From Terrabacter aerolatus (lineage in GTDB: Bacteria > Actinomycetota > Actinomycetes > Actinomycetales > Dermatophilaceae): a DNA stretch of 64,000 nt. Of this stretch, positions 1 to 6,728 are shown in pieces. The stretch covers positions 46,904-110,903 of the forward strand of contig NZ_BJYX01000015.1 of NCBI RefSeq assembly GCF_007991735.1, written 5' to 3'. The notes under the pieces were generated by a model that ran no database searches, was not told where the DNA came from, and was given only the letters and a program-made list of their open reading frames with translations. Every line of letters begins with the position of its first letter. Position 1 is the first letter of the stretch. Made by a program: the position numbers and the translations under genes.

Positions 1-1
1 G

Positions 2-19
2 CTCGAGGCGGGTATCTGA
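2..19 (+). CDS. C-terminal tail of the preceding gene (partial)
   Basis: The first bases read, in one frame, five codons (Leu-Glu-Ala-Gly-Ile) followed by TGA, which ends one base before the TTG start of the PseC-like gene. Such tight packing is normal for an operon, and in pse loci the gene before pseC is usually pseB (UDP-GlcNAc 4,6-dehydratase/5-epimerase). The identity is only inferred from position; five residues cannot show a family. Confidence 0.3.
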   Translation, partial: LEAGI

Positions 20-20
20 G

Positions 21-1148
21 TTGATCCCCTACGGACGCCAGTCGGTCAACGAGGACGACGTCGAGGCGGTGGCGCAGGTCCTCCGCGGTGACTGGCTCAC
101 CACGGGCCCGACGGTCACGGCCTTCGAGCACGAGCTCGAGAGTCTCACCGGAGCCACCCGGTGCGTCAGCGCGACGAGCGGCACCGCCGCCCTGCACATC
201 GCGTATGCCGCAGCCGGCGTCGGTCCCGGGGACGAGGTCGTCACGACGCCGATGACCTTCGTCGCGACCGCATCGTGCGCGGTGGCCCTCGGGGCCAAGG
301 TGCGCTTCGTCGACGTCGAGGAGGACACCGCCAACATCGACCCGGTGGCCCTCGACGCGTCCGTCACCGACCGGACCAAGGTCATCGCCGGCGTCGACTA
401 CGCCGGTCACCCCATCGAGATCGACGCGATCAACGAGACGGCACGCCGCGTCGGTGCGCTCGTCGTCGAGGACGCGGCGCACTCGATCGGCTCGACGTAC
501 AAGGGCCGGCCCGTGGGGTCGCTGGCCGACCTCACGACCTTCTCGTTCTTCCCGACGAAGAACATGACGACGGCCGAGGGCGGCGCCGTCGCCACCCTCG
601 ACGCCGAGCTCGGCGAGCGGGCGCACCGCTTCCACTTCATCGGGCTGGTCCGCGACCGGGACGCGATGCGCTACCCCGACGAGGGCCCGTGGCACCAGGA
701 GGTGCACGAGTACGGCCTCAACTACCGCCTGCCCGACGTGCTCGCGGCGCTGGGCCTCAGCCAGCTGAAGCGCCTCGCGTCGTTCAAGGCGCGCCGGGCC
801 GCGATCTTCGCCCGCTACCAGGAGGGCCTCGCCGGTGTCGACGGGATCCGTCTGCCGACCCAGCGTGAGCACGTCGACCCGATCTGGCACCTCTACCCGC
901 TGCGCGTCCTCGACGGCCGCCGCCGCCAGGTGTTCGACTCGATGCGCGCCGCCGGGGTGGGCGTCCAGGTCAACTACATCCCCGTCTACTGGCACCCGCT
1001 CTTCGAGGACATGGGCTTCACGCGCGGCATGTGCCCCAACGCCGAGCAGTTCTACGCCGAGGAGCTGTCGCTGCCGATGCACGCCGAGCTGACCGACGCC
1101 CACGTCGACCAGGTCATCGACGCCGTCCGCGCCGCCGTCGGAGGCTGA
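21..1148 (+). CDS. pseC: PseC-like UDP-4-amino-sugar transaminase (PLP-dependent, DegT/DnrJ/EryC1/StrS family)
   Basis: This is a PLP-dependent sugar aminotransferase. It is expected to aminate UDP-4-keto-6-deoxy-L-AltNAc at C4 in pseudaminic acid synthesis in the cytoplasm. The 375-residue length is that of the family. The N-terminus has the family's opening (IPYGRQ, GDWLTTGP), residues EDAAH at 150-154 hold the PLP-ring aspartate (D151), and Lys180 in FFPTKN is the likely Schiff-base lysine. The start is TTG, one base after the preceding stop. Four bases separate it from the next gene, so they are probably co-transcribed. The presence of pseI and a pseH-like gene nearby favours Pse over another amino sugar, but the substrate is inferred. 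Confidence 0.85.
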   Translation: MIPYGRQSVNEDDVEAVAQVLRGDWLTTGPTVTAFEHELESLTGATRCVSATSGTAALHIAYAAAGVGPGDEVVTTPMTFVATASCAVALGAKVRFVDVEEDTANIDPVALDASVTDRTKVIAGVDYAGHPIEIDAINETARRVGALVVEDAAHSIGSTYKGRPVGSLADLTTFSFFPTKNMTTAEGGAVATLDAELGERAHRFHFIGLVRDRDAMRYPDEGPWHQEVHEYGLNYRLPDVLAALGLSQLKRLASFKARRAAIFARYQEGLAGVDGIRLPTQREHVDPIWHLYPLRVLDGRRRQVFDSMRAAGVGVQVNYIPVYWHPLFEDMGFTRGMCPNAEQFYAEELSLPMHAELTDAHVDQVIDAVRAAVGG

Positions 1149-1152
1149 TCCC

Positions 1153-2286
1153 GTGCACCACGCGAACCACTTCTACGGTCACGCGCACATCATGGCCCGC
1201 TACGTCGGCCTCGAGGCGCCGCCCCGCATCTGGGGCTACCTCCAGCACGGGTGGAACATGCACGACGGCTTCGCCGTCGGGACCGTCTTCACCCCGCAGT
1301 ACCCCAAGTTCGTCTGGTCCGAGGCCTGCGCCCGGCGTGGCTGGGCCGCGGGCCTGCGCAACTACATGGTCGTCGCCGCCCCGTGGCTCTACCTCCTCGA
1401 GCTCGAGCGGCAGAAGGAGTGGCTCGCCACGGCCGAGCCGCCCACCGGGACGATCGTCTACCCGTTCCACGGGTGGGAGGGCCAGCAGGTCCTCGGCAGC
1501 CACACGGCATACATCGAGGAGGTGAAGGCCGCCGAGGGCGACGTGCCCATCACGGTGTGCCTCCACTGGAACGAGTACGACAACCCCAAGGTGCGCCGCG
1601 AGTACGAGGACGCCGGCGTGCGCGTCGTGACCCACGGACAGCGCGGTTACCTGTGGCAGGACACCGACGTCGCGTTCCTCTACCGCCAGCTGCACGAGAT
1701 GCGTGGACACCGGCGCGTCGTCAGCAACCGGATGAGCAGCGCGATCCTGTATGCCGCGTCGGCCGGTGTCGAGGTCGGGGTCTACGGCGACCCCATGGCC
1801 CTCGAGTCCGACCACGCGGTGCTCGGTGGCGTCGGCAAGCCCCGACGGATCTGGCCGGAGATGCACCAGTTCTCCGTCCCGATGGACTATGCCGCGGACG
1901 TCGCCAACCGCGAGCTCGGCGCCGACGAGATGCTCCTGCCCGAGGAGGTCATCGACGCGTTCGGGTGGGCCGACGAGATCGCCAAGCCCGGTCCGCCCCC
2001 GCCGGCCCCGCCGCTCGAGGTCGACATGTCCGTCTTCACGCGCCGTCGGCGCAGGAGCCACCGCTCGGAGAGCCACCGTGCGCCGGGTGCGGAGGAGCCC
2101 TCGAGCCTCCTCGGCTCGATCGACGTCACCGTCGAGGACGACCAGGACCACGGCAAGCACGCCGAGACCAAGTCCGAGAGCCGTGACCGGGACCAGCGCA
2201 CCGGTGGGGCGGAGCCGACCGGCGATGCCGCCGTGCCCTCGGTGGGCAACCCGGAGGGCAGCTCGGTCTCCACCGACGAGTCCTGA
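1153..2286 (+). CDS. Predicted GT-B-like surface-glycan transferase of unknown specificity
   Basis: This is a 377-residue cytoplasmic protein with no certain family. Residues about 25-35 (YLQHGWN) and the stretch ending SNRMSSAILYAASAG near residues 196-211 recall the acceptor and nucleotide-sugar regions of GT-B enzymes such as polysialyl- and other nonulosonate transferases. There is no signal peptide or membrane span. The last ~100 residues, after the Pro-rich PGPPPPAPP linker, are charged and probably disordered. The GTG start has a GGAGG sequence eight bases upstream, and the gene lies four bases after the PseC-like gene. A nonulosonate transfer role is inferred from this place; it could equally be a regulator or a partner protein. 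Confidence 0.55.
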   Translation: MHHANHFYGHAHIMARYVGLEAPPRIWGYLQHGWNMHDGFAVGTVFTPQYPKFVWSEACARRGWAAGLRNYMVVAAPWLYLLELERQKEWLATAEPPTGTIVYPFHGWEGQQVLGSHTAYIEEVKAAEGDVPITVCLHWNEYDNPKVRREYEDAGVRVVTHGQRGYLWQDTDVAFLYRQLHEMRGHRRVVSNRMSSAILYAASAGVEVGVYGDPMALESDHAVLGGVGKPRRIWPEMHQFSVPMDYAADVANRELGADEMLLPEEVIDAFGWADEIAKPGPPPPAPPLEVDMSVFTRRRRRSHRSESHRAPGAEEPSSLLGSIDVTVEDDQDHGKHAETKSESRDRDQRTGGAEPTGDAAVPSVGNPEGSSVSTDES

Positions 2287-2300
2287 GGCCCAGGACGAGG

Positions 2301-2336
2301 AAGGGCCCCCGACGCGACATCGCGTCGGGGGCCCTT
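2301..2336. terminator. Bidirectional intrinsic terminator between convergent genes
   Basis: A 17-base perfect inverted repeat (left arm 2301-2317, right arm 2320-2336, two-base centre) lies between the converging stops at 2286 and 2356. Each strand ends in a short run of T (CCCTTTCC and CCTTCC), so it can serve both genes. Confidence 0.8.
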
Positions 2337-2355
2337 TCCCGTCGGGCTGGTGGAC

Positions 2356-3432
2356 TCAGACGAGGTCCCAGGACATCGGCGTGCCGCGCTCGACGTCGCG
2401 GGTGAACCGCTTGGACTCGACGAGCGAGAAGGCGTCCGGGGCCAGGCCGTTGGCGGGGCGGATGGACCGCACGTTGGCCGCGGTCACGGGGTCACCGGCC
2501 TTGACGTCCTCGACGACGAAGAGCGAGCGGCGGAAGCGCAGGCCCTCGCGCTCGGCCTCACGAGCGCCGATGCGCGGCTCGCCGAGCGCCTGCCAGGCGA
2601 CCTTGGTCTCGCGGACCAGTGCGGCGAGCTCGTCCGGCTCGAGCGAGAAGGCCGAGTCGACGCCGCCCTCCTCGCGGGACATCGTGACGTGCTTCTCGAC
2701 GAGGACCGATCCGAAGGCGACCGAGGCGACGGCCGCGCCGATGCCCATCGTGTGGTCCGACAGGCCCACCGGGACGCCGAAGGCCTCGCGCATGACGGGG
2801 ATGCCGCGCAGGTTGGACGAGGCGGGGTCGGCCGGGTAGCTGACGGTGCAGGAGAGCAGCATGACCTGGCGGTTGCCGGTGGAGTGTGCCGCCTCGACGG
2901 CGGCCGCGATCTCGCCGACCGACGCCATCCCCGTCGAGATGATGAGCGGCTTGCCGGTGCGGGCGGCGAGACGGATGAGGGGGAGGTCGACGATCTCCGA
3001 CGACGCGATCTTGTAGGCCGGCACGTCGAGGCTCTCGAGGAACTCGACCGCGGTCGGGTCGAAGGGGCTCGAGAAGGCGAGCAGGCCGAGCTCACGTGCC
3101 AGGTCGAAGATCGGCTCGTGCCACTCCCACGGGGTGTGGGCCTCCTCGTACAGCTCGTAGAGCCGGCGCGAGCCCCACAGCTCGTGGTCCTCGGAGAGGC
3201 GGAACTCGGGCTTGTCGACGTCGATGGTGATCGTGTCGGCGGTGTATGTCTGGAGCTTGATCGCGTGGGCGCCGGCCTCGGCCGCCATCCGGACGATCTC
3301 GAGGGCCTTGTCCAGGCTGCCGTCGTGGTTGCCCGACATCTCCGCGATGATGAACGGCGGCGCGTCGGGTCCGACGGGCACGCCGCCGATCGTCAGGGAC
3401 GTCGTGGCTGGTGTTTCGACCGGGGTGCTCAT
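2356..3432 (-). CDS. pseI: Pseudaminic acid synthase (NeuB/PseI family)
   Basis: This enzyme condenses a 2,4-diacetamido-trideoxy sugar with phosphoenolpyruvate to form a nonulosonic acid. It has 358 residues, the usual length. Visible family motifs are AEMSGNH (30-36), KIASSE (141-146), GLSDHT (223-228) and EKHVT (246-250), followed from about residue 295 by the C-terminal SAF/antifreeze-like domain (RRSLFVVEDVKAGD). The ATG at 3432 was chosen over an in-frame start 31 codons upstream, because the upstream stretch overlaps the end of the acetyltransferase gene and does not look like protein. Only seven bases separate it from that gene, so both form one leftward transcript. Pse rather than Neu or Leg specificity is inferred from pseC and pseH nearby. 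Confidence 0.88.
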   Translation of the reverse strand: MSTPVETPATTSLTIGGVPVGPDAPPFIIAEMSGNHDGSLDKALEIVRMAAEAGAHAIKLQTYTADTITIDVDKPEFRLSEDHELWGSRRLYELYEEAHTPWEWHEPIFDLARELGLLAFSSPFDPTAVEFLESLDVPAYKIASSEIVDLPLIRLAARTGKPLIISTGMASVGEIAAAVEAAHSTGNRQVMLLSCTVSYPADPASSNLRGIPVMREAFGVPVGLSDHTMGIGAAVASVAFGSVLVEKHVTMSREEGGVDSAFSLEPDELAALVRETKVAWQALGEPRIGAREAEREGLRFRRSLFVVEDVKAGDPVTAANVRSIRPANGLAPDAFSLVESKRFTRDVERGTPMSWDLV

Positions 3433-3439
3433 CTGTCGT

Positions 3440-3931
3440 TCAGTCCTTCGTGGCTCGAACCCGCAGCACGGGTGTCGGGGTGCCGTCGATGTCGTGGGTG
3501 TAACGCTCGATCTCCTCGAAACCATTGCGTCTGTTGAACCGTCGCACGGCCTCGTTGGCCTCGAGGACCTCGCCCTCGAGGGTCGTCAGGCCGAGCTCGT
3601 CGAAGGCGAGTCGCTTGGCCTGGCGCTGGATCTCGATCCAGGCGGGGAGCAGCTCGCCGCGCTCCTTGAGGCCCTCGTTGTCGAGGTAGTAGCCCCACCA
3701 GGCGCTACCGGCCTCGCGGTCGATGTCGAAGTAGGTCACGACCCCGGACGGGACGTCGTGGCGCACGTAGATCCAGATCTCGCGGGCGTCGGTCTCGCGC
3801 GTCGCCGCCCAGAAGGCGGCATGCTCCTCGTCGGTGATCTCGTGCTGCGTCAGCGACACGGCACGCACCTCGGGGTGGTTGCGCCAGCGGAGCACGTCCG
3901 CGCTGTCGGCATCGGTTGCGGGACGGAGCAT
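3440..3931 (-). CDS. pseH: GNAT-family acetyltransferase, PseH-like
   Basis: This is a 163-residue single-domain GNAT N-acetyltransferase (MLRPATDAD start; VRRFNRRNGFEEIERY near the C-terminus is the typical acetyl-CoA/strand-6 end). In Pse synthesis PseH acetylates the 4-amino group made by PseC before the UDP is removed. The ATG has a very strong ribosome site (GAGGAGG, four bases upstream of the start). It is the first gene of a two-gene leftward unit with pseI. A role on another amino sugar cannot be excluded, since GNAT sequences say little about the acceptor. Confidence 0.78.
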   Translation of the reverse strand: MLRPATDADSADVLRWRNHPEVRAVSLTQHEITDEEHAAFWAATRETDAREIWIYVRHDVPSGVVTYFDIDREAGSAWWGYYLDNEGLKERGELLPAWIEIQRQAKRLAFDELGLTTLEGEVLEANEAVRRFNRRNGFEEIERYTHDIDGTPTPVLRVRATKD

Positions 3932-3996
3932 CTGACCTCCTCATGAGGACGCCGCGGGCACCATGGGGCCGCGGCGGTCGGTGGGGGATTCGTTGT

Positions 3997-4002
3997 TAGA
4001 CT
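3997..4002 (+). promoter_or_regulatory. Probable -10 box for the ACP cassette
   Basis: TAGACT lies 37 bases before the ACP start in the divergent gap between pseH and the ACP gene, giving a leader of about 30 bases. No convincing -35 box is seen. The same TANNNT type recurs before other genes here. Confidence 0.4.
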
Positions 4003-4038
4003 ACCGGACGCCCCATCCCCCCAGCCCAAGGCGGAAAC

Positions 4039-4290
4039 ATGAGCGCACTGAGCCGTGACGCGATCCGGACGATGATGGCCGAGGTCCTTCAGGCCCAGGG
4101 CAAGTCGATGCCTGAGAGCGACTCCGCGAACCTCGAGGAGATCGGCTTCCGTTCCCTCGACTTCTCCGAGCTCGCCCTGCGTGTCGAGGACGAGATCGGC
4201 GACGAGCTGAACTTCGACGCACCCGAGCTGCGCCAGATCGCGACGATCTCCGACGTGCTCGACTTCCTCGAGCAGCTCCAGGCCGCGTGA
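4039..4290 (+). CDS. Acyl carrier protein
   Basis: This is an 83-residue acyl carrier protein that would carry an acyl or aminoacyl group on a phosphopantetheine arm. Ser39 in GFRSLDFSEL is the expected attachment site; the usual DSL is RSL here, but the serine and the flanking helix-2 residues are kept. The protein is acidic, as the family is. It opens a rightward cassette whose next gene, an adenylating enzyme, overlaps it by four bases. It is not next to fatty acid synthase genes, so it is probably a dedicated carrier for the surface-glycan locus. ACP genes paired with AMP-binding enzymes are known in flagellar nonulosonate loci such as that of Campylobacter jejuni. Confidence 0.85.
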   Translation: MSALSRDAIRTMMAEVLQAQGKSMPESDSANLEEIGFRSLDFSELALRVEDEIGDELNFDAPELRQIATISDVLDFLEQLQAA

Positions 4291-5504
4291 GCGCGGGAGC
4301 TGGCGGTCTCGCCGGCGCCGCCAACCGGATCATCACCCGCGGCTTCGACGGCCGCTGGGACCAGCTCGAGGCGATGCAGCTGCCGGCCGCGTCGGCCGTC
4401 GCCGTCGGCGACAACCACGACGCTGCCCGCGCCGTGTGGGCCGCGGCCACGGGTGACCTCGAGGTGCTCGTCGCCTCGCGGTCCCGCCTGACGCCGGACC
4501 TCGCCGAGGGGCTGCGCGACGCCGGCCTCGCGGTCGTCGACGGTGACCGCGTCGACGCTCCGACGACGGCCCGCGACGCGACGCCCGGTCGGGTCTGGCT
4601 CCTGACGAGCGGCAGCACGGGCCGCCCGAAGCAGGTGGCGCACACCCTGGCCTCGCTCACCACCGTGGCCGGCGACCAGCCCCGGCGCACCTGGCTGTGT
4701 CCCTACGCCCACGGCGCGTACGCGTGGTGGCAGGTCGTGACGCTGAGCATCGCCCACCCGGGCCAGGACGTGCTCTTCATCGAGCCCGACGAGCTCGACA
4801 CGTGGCCGGCACGGGCCCTCGAGGTCGGCGTCACTGCCGCCTCGGGCACTCCGACGTTCTGGCGCCAGGCGCTCTACCGCGACCCCGACAGCGTCGCCGC
4901 CCTGCCCCTCGAGCAGGTCACCCTCGGCGGCGAGCCCGTCGACCAGGCGATCCTGACCCGCCTGACCGAGATGTTCCCCGCGGCGCGCGTCTCGTGGATC
5001 TACGCCTCGAGCGAGGCCGGGGCCACCATCGCCGTCCACGACGGGCGGGCCGGCTTCCCGCAGGAGTGGCTCGGCCGCGAGATGGAGGGCCGGGCCACGC
5101 TGACCGTCGACGACGGTGAGCTGCTCATCGCCTCGCCCAAGCGCGGCGAGGGCATCGACCGGGTGCTCCGCACCGGCGACCGGGTCGAGGTCGTCGACGG
5201 CCGAGTGCTCATCACCGGCCGCATCGCCTCCGACGAGATCAACGTCGGCGGCGCGAAGGCGTCGGCCTCGGCCGTGCGCGACGTCCTCCAGGCCCACCCG
5301 GCCGTGGCCTGGGCCTCGGTGCGCGGCCGCAAGGCCCCCATCGTCGGCAGCATGGTGACGGCCGACGTCGTGCTCTCCGGCGAGGCCACCACCGCGGAGC
5401 TGACGGCCTGGTGCTCGGAACGGCTCCCGGACTACTCCGTGCCCCGTCGGGTGCGGTTCCTCGACCAGATCCCGATCAAGGAGACCCTGAAAAGCGATGT
5501 CTGA
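4287..5504 (+). CDS. AMP-forming adenylating enzyme (acyl-ACP ligase type)
   Basis: This ANL-superfamily enzyme should activate a carboxylic acid with ATP and load it onto the neighbouring ACP. The P-loop TSGSTGRPK is at residues 107-115. Later come the family's TGDR and DGRVLITGR motifs and a C-terminal PIKETLKSDV in which Lys402 matches the catalytic A10 lysine. At 405 residues it lacks about 100 residues of the usual N-terminal lobe, as small ACP-partner ligases often do. The GTG start overlaps the ACP stop (GTGA), which fixes it and implies translational coupling. The acid used is unknown; an acyl or hydroxyacyl group for sugar decoration is inferred from context. Confidence 0.82.
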   Translation: MSAGAGGLAGAANRIITRGFDGRWDQLEAMQLPAASAVAVGDNHDAARAVWAAATGDLEVLVASRSRLTPDLAEGLRDAGLAVVDGDRVDAPTTARDATPGRVWLLTSGSTGRPKQVAHTLASLTTVAGDQPRRTWLCPYAHGAYAWWQVVTLSIAHPGQDVLFIEPDELDTWPARALEVGVTAASGTPTFWRQALYRDPDSVAALPLEQVTLGGEPVDQAILTRLTEMFPAARVSWIYASSEAGATIAVHDGRAGFPQEWLGREMEGRATLTVDDGELLIASPKRGEGIDRVLRTGDRVEVVDGRVLITGRIASDEINVGGAKASASAVRDVLQAHPAVAWASVRGRKAPIVGSMVTADVVLSGEATTAELTAWCSERLPDYSVPRRVRFLDQIPIKETLKSDV

Positions 5505-6246
5505 CAAGACCGAACCCATCGGCCCCGCAACGGTCGTCGTCGTCTCGGGCGGCTCGCGCGGGCTCGGCCTCGCGATCGTCGAGGACATCCTCGCCCAGGG
5601 CGCCAAGGTCGCGGCCTTCGCGCGCACCGTCACCCCCGAGCTCGAGGCCGTGGCCGCCGCACATCCCGACCGCGTGGTCGCCGCGTCGGTCGACGTCACC
5701 GACGTCAAGGCCGTCAACGCGTTCCTCAAGGAGGCGGAGTCCCGCCTCGGCCCGATCGACGCGCTCGTCAACAACGCCGCCATGGGCCAGGACAGCCTCC
5801 ACGTGCACACCTCGCCGGAGCACATCGCGCGGATCATCGAGACCAACCTGACGGCGCCGCTGCTGCTCGCCCGGGCGGTCCTGCGTCGGATCATGGCCAA
5901 GGGCAACCGCGGGCGCATCGTCATGGTGACGTCCGTCTGCGCCCAGCGCGGCTACTCCGGCCTCGTCGCCTACTCCGCGACGAAGGGCGGCCTCGACAGC
6001 GCCATGCGCACGCTGGCCCGCGAGATGCACGGTCGGGTCCTCGTCAACAGCGTCGCTCCCGGCTTCTTCGCCTCCGAGATGAGCTCGGTGCTCGGCCAGA
6101 CGCAGCTCGACACGATCACCCGTCGCACGCCTTCGAACCGGCTCGTCGAGCCCGAGAACATCGTGCCGGTCGTCAACACGCTGCTCTTCCAGGACACCAA
6201 CATCAACGGCCAGGTCATCACGGTCGACGGCGGCAACAGCATCTGA
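5497..6246 (+). CDS. Short-chain dehydrogenase/reductase, 3-oxoacyl-ACP reductase-like
   Basis: This is a classical SDR of 249 residues with the cofactor loop GGSRGLG (18-24), NNAAM (92-96) and the catalytic set Ser146, Tyr159, Lys163 (YSATK). It ends with the FabG-like IVPVVNTLLFQDTNINGQVITVDGG. It overlaps the ligase gene by eight bases, so it belongs to the ACP cassette. It could reduce a 3-oxoacyl group on the ACP, or act on a sugar precursor as the SDR PtmA does in legionaminate loci. Sequence alone does not decide between these. Confidence 0.85.
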   Translation: MSDKTEPIGPATVVVVSGGSRGLGLAIVEDILAQGAKVAAFARTVTPELEAVAAAHPDRVVAASVDVTDVKAVNAFLKEAESRLGPIDALVNNAAMGQDSLHVHTSPEHIARIIETNLTAPLLLARAVLRRIMAKGNRGRIVMVTSVCAQRGYSGLVAYSATKGGLDSAMRTLAREMHGRVLVNSVAPGFFASEMSSVLGQTQLDTITRRTPSNRLVEPENIVPVVNTLLFQDTNINGQVITVDGGNSI

Positions 6247-6728
6247 TGCAGGCGCGGGCGGACCTGCTCTCGCGAGCGGTCCGCGAGCACCCCGTCGTCA
6301 TCGAGGCCCGGGACGGGCACCGGTGCGACGGGGGCACCCACTCCCACCTGGCCGACGGCCGGGTGGTCTGCTGGGTCCTGCCCGCGGCCGGGCTCCGCGA
6401 CGCCGACGACGTATGCGTGGACGACCTCCCTGCTGCCCGCGCGGTCGATGCGGAGCTGTCCCGTCAAGCCGTTCCTCCGACGGTGGCGGCCCGGTGGCAG
6501 GCCGGGGGAGAGGCACTGGACGCGCAACGGTTCTGGGACCGGTGGTGCGCCACCGAGGTCCTCGCCAAGCTCGCCGACGTCCCGATGGTCGTGCTCGTGG
6601 GCGGCCCGCCCGTCACGTCGAGTCCCGTCCGACGCCACGGCGTCGAGGTGCACTGGCTCGTCCGCCGCGTGGCGGACGTGGTGGTGGCCCAGGGGTTGTC
6701 GTGGGCCACCACCACCGACGTCACTTGA
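6246..6728 (+). CDS. Small protein with a degenerate phosphopantetheinyl-transferase-like signature
   Basis: This is a 160-residue protein with no clear family match. It shows the three Sfp-type PPTase landmarks in order: HSH at 32-34, an acidic pair VDD at 58-60 where the Mg-binding GVDxE lies, and W100-CAT-E104-VLA-K108, which keeps the W-x3-E-x3-K spacing of the WxxKEAxxK motif. The lysine of KEA is Thr here. Its ATG shares a base with the reductase stop (TGATG), so it is coupled to the ACP cassette, where an ACP-activating enzyme would make sense. The assignment is tentative; it may be catalytically altered. Its end overlaps the convergent gene by eight bases. Confidence 0.45.
   Translation: MQARADLLSRAVREHPVVIEARDGHRCDGGTHSHLADGRVVCWVLPAAGLRDADDVCVDDLPAARAVDAELSRQAVPPTVAARWQAGGEALDAQRFWDRWCATEVLAKLADVPMVVLVGGPPVTSSPVRRHGVEVHWLVRRVADVVVAQGLSWATTTDVT

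Noticed and set aside
4089..5924. A 611-codon minus-strand frame across the ACP cassette
   Set aside because: It is a codon-bias shadow of three overlapping real genes with family motifs.
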